From positions 1-49,450 of the forward strand of contig JASCIV010000093.1 of NCBI GenBank assembly GCA_030374735.1: a stretch of 49,450 nt of DNA, written 5' to 3'. Below the pieces are notes generated by a model that saw nothing but the letters and a program-made list of their open reading frames with translations, was not told the origin of the DNA and did no database searches. Positions 38,753 through 48,231 of the stretch are shown one piece after another. Position numbers and translations under genes: made by a program. Source of the DNA: Gracilaria caudata (Eukaryota; Rhodophyta; Florideophyceae; Gracilariales; Gracilariaceae). Positions within the stretch are counted from its first letter, which is position 1. Each line of letters opens with the position of its first letter.

Positions 38753-39709
38753 TTAATGCTCTGCATCGCAGCCATGCTGCCCAGCGTGACGCGCGCTCCA
38801 ATCGCCGTTGTGCTGCTCGCAGTGCGACGCGTCTGCGCGCCGCGCAAACAGCTGTTTCCAATACGGCACCGAGAAGCGTCGACTCCCGCGATCTGTGGCG
38901 CGCTGCGACTGTTGCGGCTGTAAGGGCGGCGCATGCGCGGGAGGCGCGGGATGCGCGGGATGCGCGGGATGCGACTGCGCGCGCGCGCGCGGCGGCTTGC
39001 TGTACGGCGCATGCGTTGAAACCAGGAATGACAAGTGCGCAGAAGAGCAGTTCACGATATCTGCAACGCTGTCATCGGAACTGAATCGCACCACGATTCC
39101 GTCGACCATTTGATGAGAAATCAGAGCCACCACGTGGTGCTGACGTAATGCGCGTACGTGGTGCGTGAATCGTGTCCAGAGATCGGCCACCGTGGCGAAG
39201 CCGGCCGCATGAAGGCGCACCGCCTGCGGAAGCAGCAACGCGCTGTTGATGCTGTTCTGCGCGTTTACAAACAGCGTGTAGTTCTTTCTGCTGCGAAGCT
39301 CGCGCATCATGTCCACGTTCACGGACACACAGAACAACACACGCCGCACCTCAATGCCATCCAGCTCTGAAAACGGCGTGTGCACGCTCACGAAGCTGTG
39401 TTGACGGCTGTCTTCGCCCAGCGCCAGCACCGACTTGTCCGTGCGCAGCGTGAAGCGCGCCATCTCGGTGGGAAATCTGTGGATGGCGGCGCGGAAAATT
39501 TGCAGAAGAGAGTGCGTGCGCGTGACGGGCATGAACAGATCATTGTGTAACAGCAGCTTTTTGGAAGAGCTTAGACGTACATTGAGCGTTACGCTGCAGC
39601 GCTGGTGCAGCTGCAACGAAGGCACAGTGGACGAAGATGCAGAGGACGCTGGTTGGCGATATTGATGTTGTTGTTGATGATGATGATGATGATCACAAGT
39701 TGGTTTCAT
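38753..39709 (-). CDS. Unknown protein with His/Gln-rich start and Pro-rich tail
   Basis: This protein has 318 residues and is not recognised. Residues 7-17 are a His/Gln run. A region of about 185 residues (about 37-220) looks folded: mixed hydrophobic and charged, with LLLHNDLFMPVTRTHSLLQI, ELDGIEVRRVLFCVSV and HHVVALISHQMVDGIVVRF. The last 90 residues are low in complexity, with HPAHPAHPAPPAH-type repeats and Arg/Ser. An in-frame ATG at 39892 would add 61 residues, but a TATA-like motif (39819-39824, minus strand) lies between them, so 39709 is preferred. It is divergent from the GATA gene. Gene status is likely but not certain, because the opposite strand also has long open frames. Confidence 0.5.
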   Translation of the reverse strand: MKPTCDHHHHHQQQHQYRQPASSASSSTVPSLQLHQRCSVTLNVRLSSSKKLLLHNDLFMPVTRTHSLLQIFRAAIHRFPTEMARFTLRTDKSVLALGEDSRQHSFVSVHTPFSELDGIEVRRVLFCVSVNVDMMRELRSRKNYTLFVNAQNSINSALLLPQAVRLHAAGFATVADLWTRFTHHVRALRQHHVVALISHQMVDGIVVRFSSDDSVADIVNCSSAHLSFLVSTHAPYSKPPRARAQSHPAHPAHPAPPAHAPPLQPQQSQRATDRGSRRFSVPYWKQLFARRADASHCEQHNGDWSARHAGQHGCDAEH

Positions 39710-40316
39710 CGCTGCCGCTGTCTCAATATCTCTCTCCTTCTCCCCCCTCCGTCGGCAAGTTAGATGACGCTCTTCTGCGCCCCCCCTTCCGCTCTCACGC
39801 GCCGCAGGCGCCGCAGCGTTTATATTGTGGCGCCAGACGGCGCGGAGTGCGCAGCACCAAGCGGCGCGAAAAGGTGAATCACGGGCCGCCATGACGCAAG
39901 CAACGAACCGCAGCGGATCGTCTCGTCAACGCGTGCCACACACGAGCACACGCCCGAAAAAAACGCGCATTTTGCGTAAGCGCAGCGCCGCGTGACAGGC
40001 GCGCACACTCACGCACGCTTCGCGCGCCGTGACGCGCGTAAGCGCTGTGGCTGTGTGCGGTGGCGTTCGTGCGCGCGATTTTTCATTTGCGCACAGCGAC
40101 GCGCTGCGCGATGGCAATCTGAAACGCGCTGCTCTGCGTATATAAGCTGTGGTGAACAACCAGCGGTCGGGTGCGTACTCTGTGCGGTGTGAGGGTTTTT
40201 TTCTCTGCTCTGTTGTTTTTGTGCGGCGTGAAGGGGAAGAGAGAGAGACGCTTTTGTGTTCATGCTTTCGCGGTTGTGACTTTGTCTTTGTCTTTGTGCT
40301 TGAAGGTGTGAGCGTG
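39710..40316. promoter_or_regulatory. Divergent promoter region, unknown gene and GATA factor
   Basis: A TATA-like TATAAA on the minus strand (39819-39824) lies about 110 bp before the unknown gene's ATG. A TATATAAG at 40139-40146 lies about 170 bp before the GATA ATG. The middle is very rich in GCGCG motifs. These are the clearest TATA boxes in the window. Confidence 0.5.
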
Positions 40317-40800
40317 ATGACAGGCTCTTCTAGTGGCTCGTCGCCGCGTATGTGTGAGGCGTGTGGTCGCACTCAAACGTCACAATGGAGGTACGGTCGA
40401 AACGGTAAGCTGCACTACAACCCCCCCCGTGCCCTTTTTCCCTCCCACGTTATCGCGCACCGCGTCTCGCGCGGTCAACGGACAACTGACAGCGTTGGTA
40501 TTGTGTACATGCCTCCCAAACTCGCGGCTCTACGCCACAGATAAGATGCTGCTGTGCAACGCATGCGGCATCAAATGGAAGCGCAAGAACCCTCGTCCGG
40601 ACAGCGAGCGATTGAAGCCCGGCCCCAAACGTTCCGGCACTGCTCACGGCTCCGGCTCAATGGAGCTGAGCGCACTACTATCGCCCGAAGAATCTTCTCG
40701 AAGACCGCCTCGCACATCGGGTATCACCATCACGGACCTCCTCAACGACGACGTTGCGCTAGTGGCGGCCGACGTCACCGCGCGTGGCGCAAAACAGTAA
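40317..40800 (+). CDS. GATA-type zinc-finger protein (two exons)
   Basis: Exons 40317-40404 and 40541-40800 join to 115 codons plus stop. The joined protein has one GATA finger of form C13-x2-C16-x18-C35-x2-C38: CEACGRTQTSQWRYGRN lies in exon 1 and KMLLCNACGIKWKRK in exon 2, joined through an Asp made across the junction. The tail after the finger is basic at first (RKNPRPDSERLKPGPKR), then Ser/Pro-rich, and ends in acidic, hydrophobic residues. It should bind GATA-like sites in the nucleus and regulate transcription. The finger alone cannot separate fungal, plant or animal types; x18 is the plant- and fungal-like spacing. Without splicing the finger is cut in half. Confidence 0.85.
40405..40540 (+). 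other. GATA gene intron (136 nt)
   Basis: The donor is G|GTAAGC and the acceptor CCACAG|AT, after codon 29 (phase 1). A branch-like AACTGAC lies at about 40485. Retention would replace the second Cys pair with another sequence and extend the frame to a stop at 40542-40544. Confidence 0.82.
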
Positions 40801-41205
40801 AAAAAACGGGCTTGTCGCGTTCCTTGTGATGATGGCGCGGCCGCGGTCACGCGCGTATGATACGCACCAATCGTGGCGCGAAAACAACGCGCTGTCGGAA
40901 GCGAGCGCTCGTCACAACGAGGCCACGTGGCGGCGTATTAGATCCGTTTTGGTACCGTCGGTACCCGCCACTGTGTTTGCCACTCGATGCTCACGCAAGC
41001 GCGGCGCTTCGATTCACACACGCACACCGGCACACGCGGCACACGATTGCGCGAGCACCGCGCGCGCGTGTGTGCACCTCGTCGAGCGCAATGCGCGCTG
41101 GCGCATCTCGTGGCGTCGATCGCACGCTGCCGCTGCCTCTGCCGCTGCCGCTGCCGCTTTCGCCGCGTGCGTGCGAGCGTGCGAGCGTGCACTTGTTGTT
41201 CCGCC
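40801..41205. other. GATA-MetRS spacer
   Basis: GC-rich, with CpG-rich runs and Arg-coding low-complexity frames. It should contain the GATA 3' end and the MetRS promoter. No separate gene is seen. Confidence 0.4.
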
Positions 41206-42960
41206 ATGCAGCCCGCGTTCGCGTCCACGCTTGCGCTGCGGCGTGCGTTACCGAGCCATGTGAGAGTGAGACGCGTCGCCCATGTGGCGCCGCTGCGCAG
41301 CCGCGCGCGTGTCAGACGTACAGCGCGCGCGTGTGTGACGCCGCCCGCGTTGGCAGGACATTCGATGGTGCTCACGACGCCGCTGTTCTACGTGAACGCG
41401 CCGCCGCATATGGGCTCGGCATACCCCACGCTGGCCGCCGATGCGCTGGCCAGGTTTTATCGCATGGCGGGCGCGCACGTCACGTTTGTGACGGGCACAG
41501 ACGAGCACGGCGAGAAGATTGCGGCCGCGGCGGCGAAGGGACGCGCGGAGAGTGGGGGGACGTTGTCGTTTTGTGATGCGGTGTCGGAGCGATTCAAGGA
41601 GCTTTGGAGATGCATGGATGTGCGCTATGACCGCTTTGTGCGCACCACCGCGCAGCAACATGAGCTTGTTGTGCGTCAGTTTATGCAAAGGGTGTGGGCG
41701 AACGGAGATATTTACAAGAGTGAGTATGAGGGATTATATTGTACTGGATGCGAGGAATATAAGGATGTCAAGGATTTGTTGCCCAGAAATATCTGCCCTA
41801 CTCATCAGACCGCCTGTTTGAGTCGCAAGGAGGATAATTACTTCTTCGCGCTCTCCAAGTATCAGGATAGTTTGGAGGCTTTTTTGGACGATAATCCCGC
41901 TTTTGTGCAGCCGCCAGAGCGAAGAAATGAGGTCTTGGCTTGGGTTAAGAGCGGCATTCGTGACTTTAGTGTGTCCAGAGCTAACAATCCGTGGGGAATT
42001 CCGGTTCCCCATGACCAAAACCAGACTATCTACGTGTGGTTTGACGCGCTTGTGGGCTATCTCAGCGCGTTGCTACAGGATACCGATCAACCCACTTTGG
42101 AGCAGCTCTCTACTCGCGGCTGGCCGGCCGATGTGCACATTATCGGTAAGGACATCTTGCGTTTTCATGCCGTGTATTGGCCAGCCATGCTCATGTCGGC
42201 CGGACTGCCATTGCCGCGAAGAGTGATTGCGCACGGCTTCATTACAAAGGACGGCATGAAAATGGGCAAGAGTCTGGGTAATACTCTCGATCCGTTCCAA
42301 CTGGTGGACGCTTATGGCAGTGATGCGGTGCGCTACTATTTTTTGAAGGCGCTCGACTTTGGGAAGGATGGCGACTTTTCGGAGCAACGCTTTATCGATA
42401 TTGTGAACGCCGATCTGGCAAATTCGTTGGGCAATTTGTTGAATCGCTCGCTGAATTTGCTTAAGAAGAATTGTGGCAGCACTTTACCGTTGTCGTCGGC
42501 GCTGTTGGGGTTGTCGGATGACGATGAGCAGGAGAAGCTTTTGAGACACACGGCTGAGCGCGCTTACAAGCAGGCGTACGCTTATTATGAGGCACTGGAT
42601 TTCAATGCCGCTTGCGACGCGATCATGGGTATATCGTTTGAGGCCAATGCGTACATTGATCGTGTGGCACCGTGGACCAAATTCAAATCTGACGATGTAC
42701 GCGATATTCAGCTGGCGCAGAGATGCATTGTGAACGTGTTGGAAGCGTCGAGGATTGTGGCGGTGGGCCTGAATCCGATTGTGCCACAAGTTTCGAAAAA
42801 GGTTTATGACGCGTTTGGGCTTGGGGACGAATACGAGCGAGGGTTGACGTGGGAGGCGATGAGATGGGGACGCTTGACCGAGGGAATGACGTTTGCAAAG
42901 CCCAAGCCGGTGTTTCCCAGATTGGAGCTTGTTGTACCGCAAGCTGCCGTTGTTTCATAG
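41206..42960 (+). CDS. MARS2: Methionyl-tRNA synthetase, organellar
   Basis: This class I tRNA synthetase of 584 residues charges tRNA-Met in plastid and/or mitochondrion. The first 53 residues are Arg- and Ala-rich with no acidic residue, as in a transit peptide. The enzyme core starts at MVLTTPLFYVNAPPHMGSAY; HMGS is the HIGH-type motif. The KMSKS-type loop reads KMGKS (352-356) in MKMGKSLGNTLDPFQLV, a form shared with plant organellar MetRS. The zinc-knuckle region with CTGCEEYK is short. The C-terminal helical anticodon-binding part has NLLNRSLNLLKKNC, also plant-like. No C-terminal tRNA-binding extra domain is present. The start at 41206 gives the transit peptide; an in-frame ATG at 40987 would add 73 more Arg-rich residues. 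Confidence 0.92.
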   Translation: MQPAFASTLALRRALPSHVRVRRVAHVAPLRSRARVRRTARACVTPPALAGHSMVLTTPLFYVNAPPHMGSAYPTLAADALARFYRMAGAHVTFVTGTDEHGEKIAAAAAKGRAESGGTLSFCDAVSERFKELWRCMDVRYDRFVRTTAQQHELVVRQFMQRVWANGDIYKSEYEGLYCTGCEEYKDVKDLLPRNICPTHQTACLSRKEDNYFFALSKYQDSLEAFLDDNPAFVQPPERRNEVLAWVKSGIRDFSVSRANNPWGIPVPHDQNQTIYVWFDALVGYLSALLQDTDQPTLEQLSTRGWPADVHIIGKDILRFHAVYWPAMLMSAGLPLPRRVIAHGFITKDGMKMGKSLGNTLDPFQLVDAYGSDAVRYYFLKALDFGKDGDFSEQRFIDIVNADLANSLGNLLNRSLNLLKKNCGSTLPLSSALLGLSDDDEQEKLLRHTAERAYKQAYAYYEALDFNAACDAIMGISFEANAYIDRVAPWTKFKSDDVRDIQLAQRCIVNVLEASRIVAVGLNPIVPQVSKKVYDAFGLGDEYERGLTWEAMRWGRLTEGMTFAKPKPVFPRLELVVPQAAVVS

Positions 42961-43029
42961 GTACAAAAAAGAAGCGCGTACCAAAATGTACAGCAAGTTG
43001 CCAACAGCATCTACGTAGATACGTCCCTT

Positions 43030-45465
43030 TTACTCCGCAAACGCCGCCTCGATGGCCGCTCCGATTTCGTCCTGCGAAAGAATCGATAGCATCGCACCAT
43101 CAGCAACGGGCGAACGGCTGCCACTTTCCCTTACGCTGGCGGTGGGCGAGTCCAGCCTCCTCCTCTTCGGCATGTGTCCGTCATCCCCCGCCTGTTTGTC
43201 CTGAATGTGTAGCGCACTTCGTTTGCGACACGCCGTTTCTGCCTTGGCAAAGTTAGAGCGAATCCATGACTGCAGCTGTTCAGAGGTGCTGAACCTGTTG
43301 TCTCTGTCAAGTTGGTACTCAAACTCATCTTGTTTCTCAAAATCGAACGCACAACTCTCAAGCCACGACGGCGAAACCACAAAAGCAGACCCACTTTCCA
43401 CGGCTCGTTTATATTTTCTGGTATTCCTACCTCGTTCTTCGGACGCAACCAGGTGCGTCGTGCATCCGTTCTCAAACTCTACGGAGCATTGTGCGCCGAG
43501 TCGCTCAGCAAGATTCCACAGCGCTGATTTACGCGGGTCGACGCCCGTCGGTATCACACCGGTGAAACTCACCACGCACTCACGAAGAATCTCTCTTCGC
43601 ACGTTTGCTAGAATTTTCTTCACATCCGCTGGCGCTCTAAAACGTTTGTTTGATGTCCCATTACGTACGGCGCCACACTCTTTTCTAGCCTGGTCTGCGA
43701 TGGAGAAGAACCTTGAGTGGCACTCCTCAAGCACGTCAGCCAGTCTTAGTAGGTGTCTAGAGCTTTTCGGATGTGTTTCTTTCTTCCACCACTTGTGCAC
43801 CAGATCAGTAAACACACCACGAAAGGAAACGTTCGTTTGCGCCGAATCTCCTTCTGAAGAAGCAGACTGCTTGAGTTCTTTTCCTTCCGAAACCCCGTTT
43901 TGTAGCTCTTGGTCCTGTGTGCGTACAACAGTCTTGTGTTCTGACTTCACTTTCTCAAGAGACAAGGAGCCAACTCTTTCTGCCGCCACGCCGTTTGACG
44001 AGACGAGCAGAGTGGGGTTTTCGCGCTCCGGGCAGTCCGTGCGGTGCTTTTGGTCCGGTGCGGGTGGTTCCTTTTCTTTGTTTAACGGTTTGTTACTGTC
44101 ATGGTTGGCATTATGGGGTGAAGATCCGTTTTGTTCCTTTTGATCTACAGTCTGGGAAATCCCATTGAGTGCTACACCTACTACCTCTGTTTCACTGACG
44201 TGCCTGGACGTGTGCACATTACTGACACCCGCCACGATATCTGTTCTTATGGGCCGATTCCCATTCTCCCACATGCATGCTTTTTCGCGATTTGACTGAG
44301 GCCTGCCGCTTGCTTCATTCCGTTTGCGTAGCGTTTCGGCGTGAGAAACCATACCGTTGGTGTGCTTTACCTCATGTCCATTCTGGGATGGCTTTGAGGC
44401 GTGAAGCTTGTTTGAGAGCTGTGTCTCATTTTGCTGGTTTGCTCGTGCGGCAGCAGCTTCCGGAGTCCCCCTCGGATCAACGGCGTACGTCGTAAACGCT
44501 CGACTGTAAACCTCGTGCAAACCATCCCAAAAGTGGTACGGCTCTGCCCTGATAAGATTTGGCATGAAGGACTGACCTGTAGCCGAAATCCAAACATCCT
44601 CTCTGTCGTCCACAATGAGCACCATGGAGTCGTCGCATGGAAACAGACGTTGAATACTCTTCTGATTCCAACGACCTTCGGCAAAGTCCTCTCGACTGGT
44701 AATACGACCGCCGAACAGCTTTTTATGAGGATCGATGATGTCGGCGATCTTGGCGGCGTAAGCGCGCGTGCCCATGGTGTAGATGTGAAGCTCAAACTTG
44801 CTCGAAACGCGTGTGAGAAACTCGGCGAGATGTGGTCGAAGTTTGACGTGCATGCGAGCGGAGTTATTTGGATGTGCGGTGGCAGCGCCCAGATGGAACG
44901 CTTTCACCGATTGGATGTCAACGCCGTCTGGGAAGCAAGAGATGATTTCGGGCGCTCTCGCGTCGTCGGTGGCATGCAGAAGGGTGTGATCGAGGTCAAG
45001 GACGAGGGAAAGACGACGCGACTCGAGTAGATGTCGTGCATTAACAGATGACCTGGACTCGGCCTCAGCCCTTGACACGGCAAGTTGCTCCGATTCATAC
45101 GCCACGGGAATTCTCTCCACCGTGTTCTTTGTCTCGGCAAAGTGTAGAGAGTGGGCAGTTTCTCCGCACACGGCGCAAATGCCCTTGAAGACTACAGAAT
45201 GAGGACAGAACTCAATGCGCGCAAGGGGTGAAAGACTCGGATCTACAGGGCAGTTTTGTTGCAGATTGGTGTTGACTAAGGTTCCGGAGCGCGGCGCATA
45301 CGCATATTCAAGCGCGGCGTTTGATGAGGATCTGAAGGTGGCTATTCGCTGCTCGCGGTGCACGCGGGCGCCGGGTTGTACTAGCCAACGCTCCAGACGC
45401 CATTGTTGAGGGTGCTCAAGGATTCGCGGTGGAAGTGGTACATTTTGGTGCTTGAATCCACGCAT
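43030..45465 (-). CDS. CTDP1: RNA polymerase II CTD phosphatase FCP1
   Basis: FCP1 removes phosphate from the C-terminal repeats of RNA polymerase II so it can be used again. The protein has 811 residues. Near 85-100 is a CPHSVVFKGICAVCG motif typical of FCP1. The phosphatase domain begins with LVLDLDHTLLHATDD, with the DxDxT catalytic set at D157, D159 and T161. The second acid motif is VLIVDDREDVW, and MGTRAYA lies between them. A long, polar, probably disordered linker spans about 350-560. A BRCT domain (about 622-720) runs from VVSFTGVIP to PSWLESCAF. The C-terminal end has a basic patch (KRRRLD) and an acidic tail. The first ATG is 45465; no ATG precedes it in frame. It converges with MetRS, 69 bp apart. 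Confidence 0.93.
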   Translation of the reverse strand: MRGFKHQNVPLPPRILEHPQQWRLERWLVQPGARVHREQRIATFRSSSNAALEYAYAPRSGTLVNTNLQQNCPVDPSLSPLARIEFCPHSVVFKGICAVCGETAHSLHFAETKNTVERIPVAYESEQLAVSRAEAESRSSVNARHLLESRRLSLVLDLDHTLLHATDDARAPEIISCFPDGVDIQSVKAFHLGAATAHPNNSARMHVKLRPHLAEFLTRVSSKFELHIYTMGTRAYAAKIADIIDPHKKLFGGRITSREDFAEGRWNQKSIQRLFPCDDSMVLIVDDREDVWISATGQSFMPNLIRAEPYHFWDGLHEVYSRAFTTYAVDPRGTPEAAAARANQQNETQLSNKLHASKPSQNGHEVKHTNGMVSHAETLRKRNEASGRPQSNREKACMWENGNRPIRTDIVAGVSNVHTSRHVSETEVVGVALNGISQTVDQKEQNGSSPHNANHDSNKPLNKEKEPPAPDQKHRTDCPERENPTLLVSSNGVAAERVGSLSLEKVKSEHKTVVRTQDQELQNGVSEGKELKQSASSEGDSAQTNVSFRGVFTDLVHKWWKKETHPKSSRHLLRLADVLEECHSRFFSIADQARKECGAVRNGTSNKRFRAPADVKKILANVRREILRECVVSFTGVIPTGVDPRKSALWNLAERLGAQCSVEFENGCTTHLVASEERGRNTRKYKRAVESGSAFVVSPSWLESCAFDFEKQDEFEYQLDRDNRFSTSEQLQSWIRSNFAKAETACRKRSALHIQDKQAGDDGHMPKRRRLDSPTASVRESGSRSPVADGAMLSILSQDEIGAAIEAAFAE

Positions 45466-45738
45466 GAACCAGTGCTGAAGACGACGCGCGCTTCTTGAGG
45501 TTTTACACACGCACACACACACACACACTCTCTCTCTCTCACAAACACACACACGCGGACTGGAAACGGTTTTTCGGTTCGTAGCTTGAACGACGCGGAG
45601 CAAATCAGGTTGTTCCTCTCTGTGCGCGCGCTATGCAAGCACAAATTTGGCTCGGGGGCAAGGAGAAAAAAAAAAGGGGTAAGCGGCGGGAAGACGCAAC
45701 AACAAAAAGTGGCCGCGAAGCACGGCTGCGAGCGGAAA

Positions 45739-45773
<35 letters not shown>

Positions 45774-46322
45774 TGTCGACGGCGTCGCGCAGCCGCAACG
45801 AGGCGTGGGGTGGGGAGAGTTTTATAGCGGCGCACGCGGCGCGACGGCTGCATGTTGTGTTGCATGACATGCGAAGGTTTGGAACACGTGGCAGCGCTTC
45901 GCGCGCTCGTGGACGGACGTTGGCTGCACGGGCGCGTGTTGTGTGGTGCTGCGTAGAGTGGTGCGCGTTTGGAAAGTGTTAGCGCTTCTAGACGTTTGCC
46001 CGACAGTATCCCGCGGCGCGGGCGAGGTTGAGCGTTAGCGCGGCGCTGCGGCGATGAGTTGTATGCGAGCAGCACCAAGCGGCCCCTTGCGTCGCCAGGC
46101 ACGTGCGGAGACGAGGGTGCGGATGCCGCCGGGCGACCTTCGCGCGTGCAAAAAAAGGAGCGCGATAAACGCATGTGTTGAACACCGCTTTCTTTATATG
46201 TTAGCAATGTTGACGACTTGTGTGTAGTAGTTGTCGTAGTGGTAATAGTCGCAGTTTAGTAGACACAATTACAGGCGTTGTTATAGCGGTTGTGGTCTAT
46301 GTTATATAAACAGTTAGAGAGG
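45466..46322. promoter_or_regulatory. FCP1 upstream region with TATA and CA repeats
   Basis: The FCP1 leader (minus strand) carries GA/GT-rich repeats (45506-45555). An (AC)n run covers 45741-45771. A TATA-like TATAAAA lies on the minus strand at 45820-45826, about 355 bp before the ATG. From 45830 to 46322 I see no gene; the 3' end of the PH gene lies at the right. Confidence 0.5.
45741..45771. repeat. (AC)n microsatellite
   Basis: About 15 uninterrupted AC units in the FCP1 promoter region. Confidence 0.95.
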
Positions 46323-46889
46323 CTACTTTGGCGGAAAGTTGAACTGCTTGAAGATCATTGACGCCGGAGTTTCTTCGTACGGCTGCCCATTGACAGCAAG
46401 CGGTTGTTGCGACGGGTGAGGTTCATCCGACTCATTGGACTGTTCTCTCGACGCGGACGGCTTCGGCTTGACGACCTTAAAGTTCTTTCCCAGATCGGAC
46501 GTTCTTGTGACAGGCGCTTGTTGCGGCGCTTGTTGTGACGGCGCGCTATCGCTCTGCAGGTTGAACAGTTTTGGGTGCTGTTGCGAACTGCCCGTGGGCC
46601 GTTGGTTCTCCTTTTCCGCGGCGTGTTGCTGCACACTGCACAGCGCGTCATACCAAAGCTGACAATCTGCGGCGCTATCGGCAAACAACTCCAGCTTGTT
46701 GGCATACAACTCCAGCATGATTCGGTGCTTGTGAAGATTGCACGAGATAGACGCGTCCTTGATGTTGACGCGCCATGTGGGAGCTTCCGACGGCGCATGA
46801 TGATTGCTGAGATACGCGCCCTGCAAGCGCATGTATCGCTTGACGCGACTGCCAATTCTCTTGCCGCGCTTCGACAAAAAGCCCTCCAT
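46323..46889 (-). CDS. PH-domain protein
   Basis: This protein has 188 residues. It starts at once with a pleckstrin-homology fold: MEGFLSKRGKRIGSRVKRYMRL, here with a short second strand block, then NIKDASISCNL and, near residue 95, the end helix with the invariant Trp (CQLWYDALCSV). Basic residues in the first loop (KRGKR, RVKR) suit phosphoinositide binding. After about residue 100 the chain is Gln/Ser/Pro-rich and probably disordered, ending in a conserved-looking ASMIFKQFNFPPK. The first ATG is 46889. The frame is open further upstream with a strongly hydrophobic Leu/Val run but no ATG, so I do not include a membrane anchor. No partner domain tells the exact role; membrane targeting is the likely job. 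Confidence 0.75.
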   Translation of the reverse strand: MEGFLSKRGKRIGSRVKRYMRLQGAYLSNHHAPSEAPTWRVNIKDASISCNLHKHRIMLELYANKLELFADSAADCQLWYDALCSVQQHAAEKENQRPTGSSQQHPKLFNLQSDSAPSQQAPQQAPVTRTSDLGKNFKVVKPKPSASREQSNESDEPHPSQQPLAVNGQPYEETPASMIFKQFNFPPK

Positions 46890-47243
46890 GACGAGCGCAG
46901 CCACGCAGGCAGCCAGCAGCAGCAACACACAGAGCAGCAGCAGCTTGTGCACAAACGCGCCCTCTGCCAGAAGAGCTGCGAGCGCGAGAAAAAACCGGCG
47001 GCCGCTCAACGCGCGCGCGCACCGCCCTTGCCACGCGCGTTGCTCAACGCACCCATGTGCAACGCACCTGATCAGCGCTCAGCGCCCGCAGCCACTGCGC
47101 CCCCCCGCGGGTGTAAGTGCTCGCACGCCAACCGTTGGCCCCCACCCCCCCCCCTCCGCGCAACAATTACGTGTAAGTGTCCCGCTGCGCCGCCACGTGT
47201 GCGCGTGCGTCACATTCCACACGTGTCACATGTTCCACATGTG
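46890..47243. other. Spacer between PH gene and BPL_N gene
   Basis: It contains the 5' leader of the PH gene and a short repeat of CACATGTGTCAC/CACGTGTCACATG-type, E-box-like motifs at about 47208-47250, which runs into the 3' end of the next gene. C-runs lie at 47100-47105 and 47146-47154. No gene seen. Confidence 0.4.
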
Positions 47244-47978
47244 TCACAACTGAGCCACGCTTGCCACCGCTCGCAGCAGGCGCTCGCGATTGCGCTCGCC
47301 CTCAACGGCCATCTCCACGTGCGGGCCGCTCAGCACCACGCGCCCCTCGCCGAAGCGCGCGCTCACAACCGCCGCCAGCGACGGCACGTCGTCGTAACGC
47401 AGCCGTCGCAGCGCGTGGCGCCGCGCGTAAGTGGCCACCGTGTGCATCGGCGCCGCCGCTCTCCACGTCGGCGCGCCGTTACAATACACCAGTGCCTCGA
47501 AAGCACCGTGCTCATCGCAGCCCATCACGCGTTCCAACCCGGCGCCGCGCTCACTATCATACTCAAAGCCCGCGCGCACCGCGCCCACCGCGGGGTGCTC
47601 GAACAGCGCCGCGCGCTCGCCCACCACGCGCAGCGCGATGTCGGTGCGCTCGAACTCGCAGCGCGCAGAGCCGAAGTACGCGCCCGCGCAGATGCCCACG
47701 TACGACGCGCCGCGCGCGAGCGCGTCGCGCAGCGCGTGCAGATGCGGCTGTTGCAGCGCGGCGACGTACGGCAGGTCGCGGCCGCCGGGCATGAGCAGCG
47801 CGGTGAGGTGCGGCGCGTGCGCGCGCAGATGGGCGATGAGTGTGTCGGCGGTGGTGGTGTGGATGTGCGACGCTGGGTGGTCGAGCGTGGCGCGCAGCGC
47901 GGTGAGCGTGGCGCGCACGCTGTGCGCACTGGCGCCGGCGTCGACGTAGATGTAGATGTGTCGATGGCGCTTCATCAT
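47244..47978 (-). CDS. BPL_N / class I glutamine amidotransferase-like protein
   Basis: This protein of 244 residues matches the stand-alone form of the domain found at the N-terminus of eukaryotic biotin-protein ligase (BPL_N, GATase1-like fold). Its landmarks are IYIYVDAGAS near the start, LLMPGGRDLPY (about 65-75), the nucleophile elbow VGICAGAYFG with Cys97, and GRVVLSGPHVEM near the end. The chain lacks the biotin-ligase catalytic domain, so it does not itself attach biotin. The function of stand-alone BPL_N proteins is not established. Two adjacent ATGs (47978 and 47975) can serve as start; upstream there is no ATG in frame. The gene is divergent from PFDN2, 253 bp apart. Confidence 0.82.
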   Translation of the reverse strand: MMKRHRHIYIYVDAGASAHSVRATLTALRATLDHPASHIHTTTADTLIAHLRAHAPHLTALLMPGGRDLPYVAALQQPHLHALRDALARGASYVGICAGAYFGSARCEFERTDIALRVVGERAALFEHPAVGAVRAGFEYDSERGAGLERVMGCDEHGAFEALVYCNGAPTWRAAAPMHTVATYARRHALRRLRYDDVPSLAAVVSARFGEGRVVLSGPHVEMAVEGERNRERLLRAVASVAQL

Positions 47979-48231
47979 ACCATTGGCAGCGCTGATGAAA
48001 GTGATGAGAGCATTGTCGTTGACGGTGCACGATGATGCATCGTGGATGTTGGCGCAGCAAGCCAAAAAACGCCTTCACACTGCGTGTACGCGTTGGCCAC
48101 GCGTACACGCGCACGCACCGCAAGCGCGTCGACCAACGCAGTTGATCAACAACGGCGGTGCGCGCCCCGCGGCGGCGCTGACGCGATCGATCGCGCGCAT
48201 CCATCAGACCCCACCCGCCGCGCCATTCGCA

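Noticed and set aside
43205..44143. A 312-codon plus-strand frame
   Set aside because: It is antisense to FCP1, Ser/Phe-rich, and without any recognisable domain.
46890..47009. Hydrophobic Leu/Val run in frame upstream of the PH gene as a membrane anchor
   Set aside because: No ATG exists in that frame before the PH start at 46889; the run comes from GCA/CAG-type repeats in the leader.
46575..48035. A 486-codon open frame on the plus strand
   Set aside because: It lies antisense over the PH and BPL_N genes and gives Arg/Ala/His-rich low-complexity protein; the minus-strand frames have clear domains.
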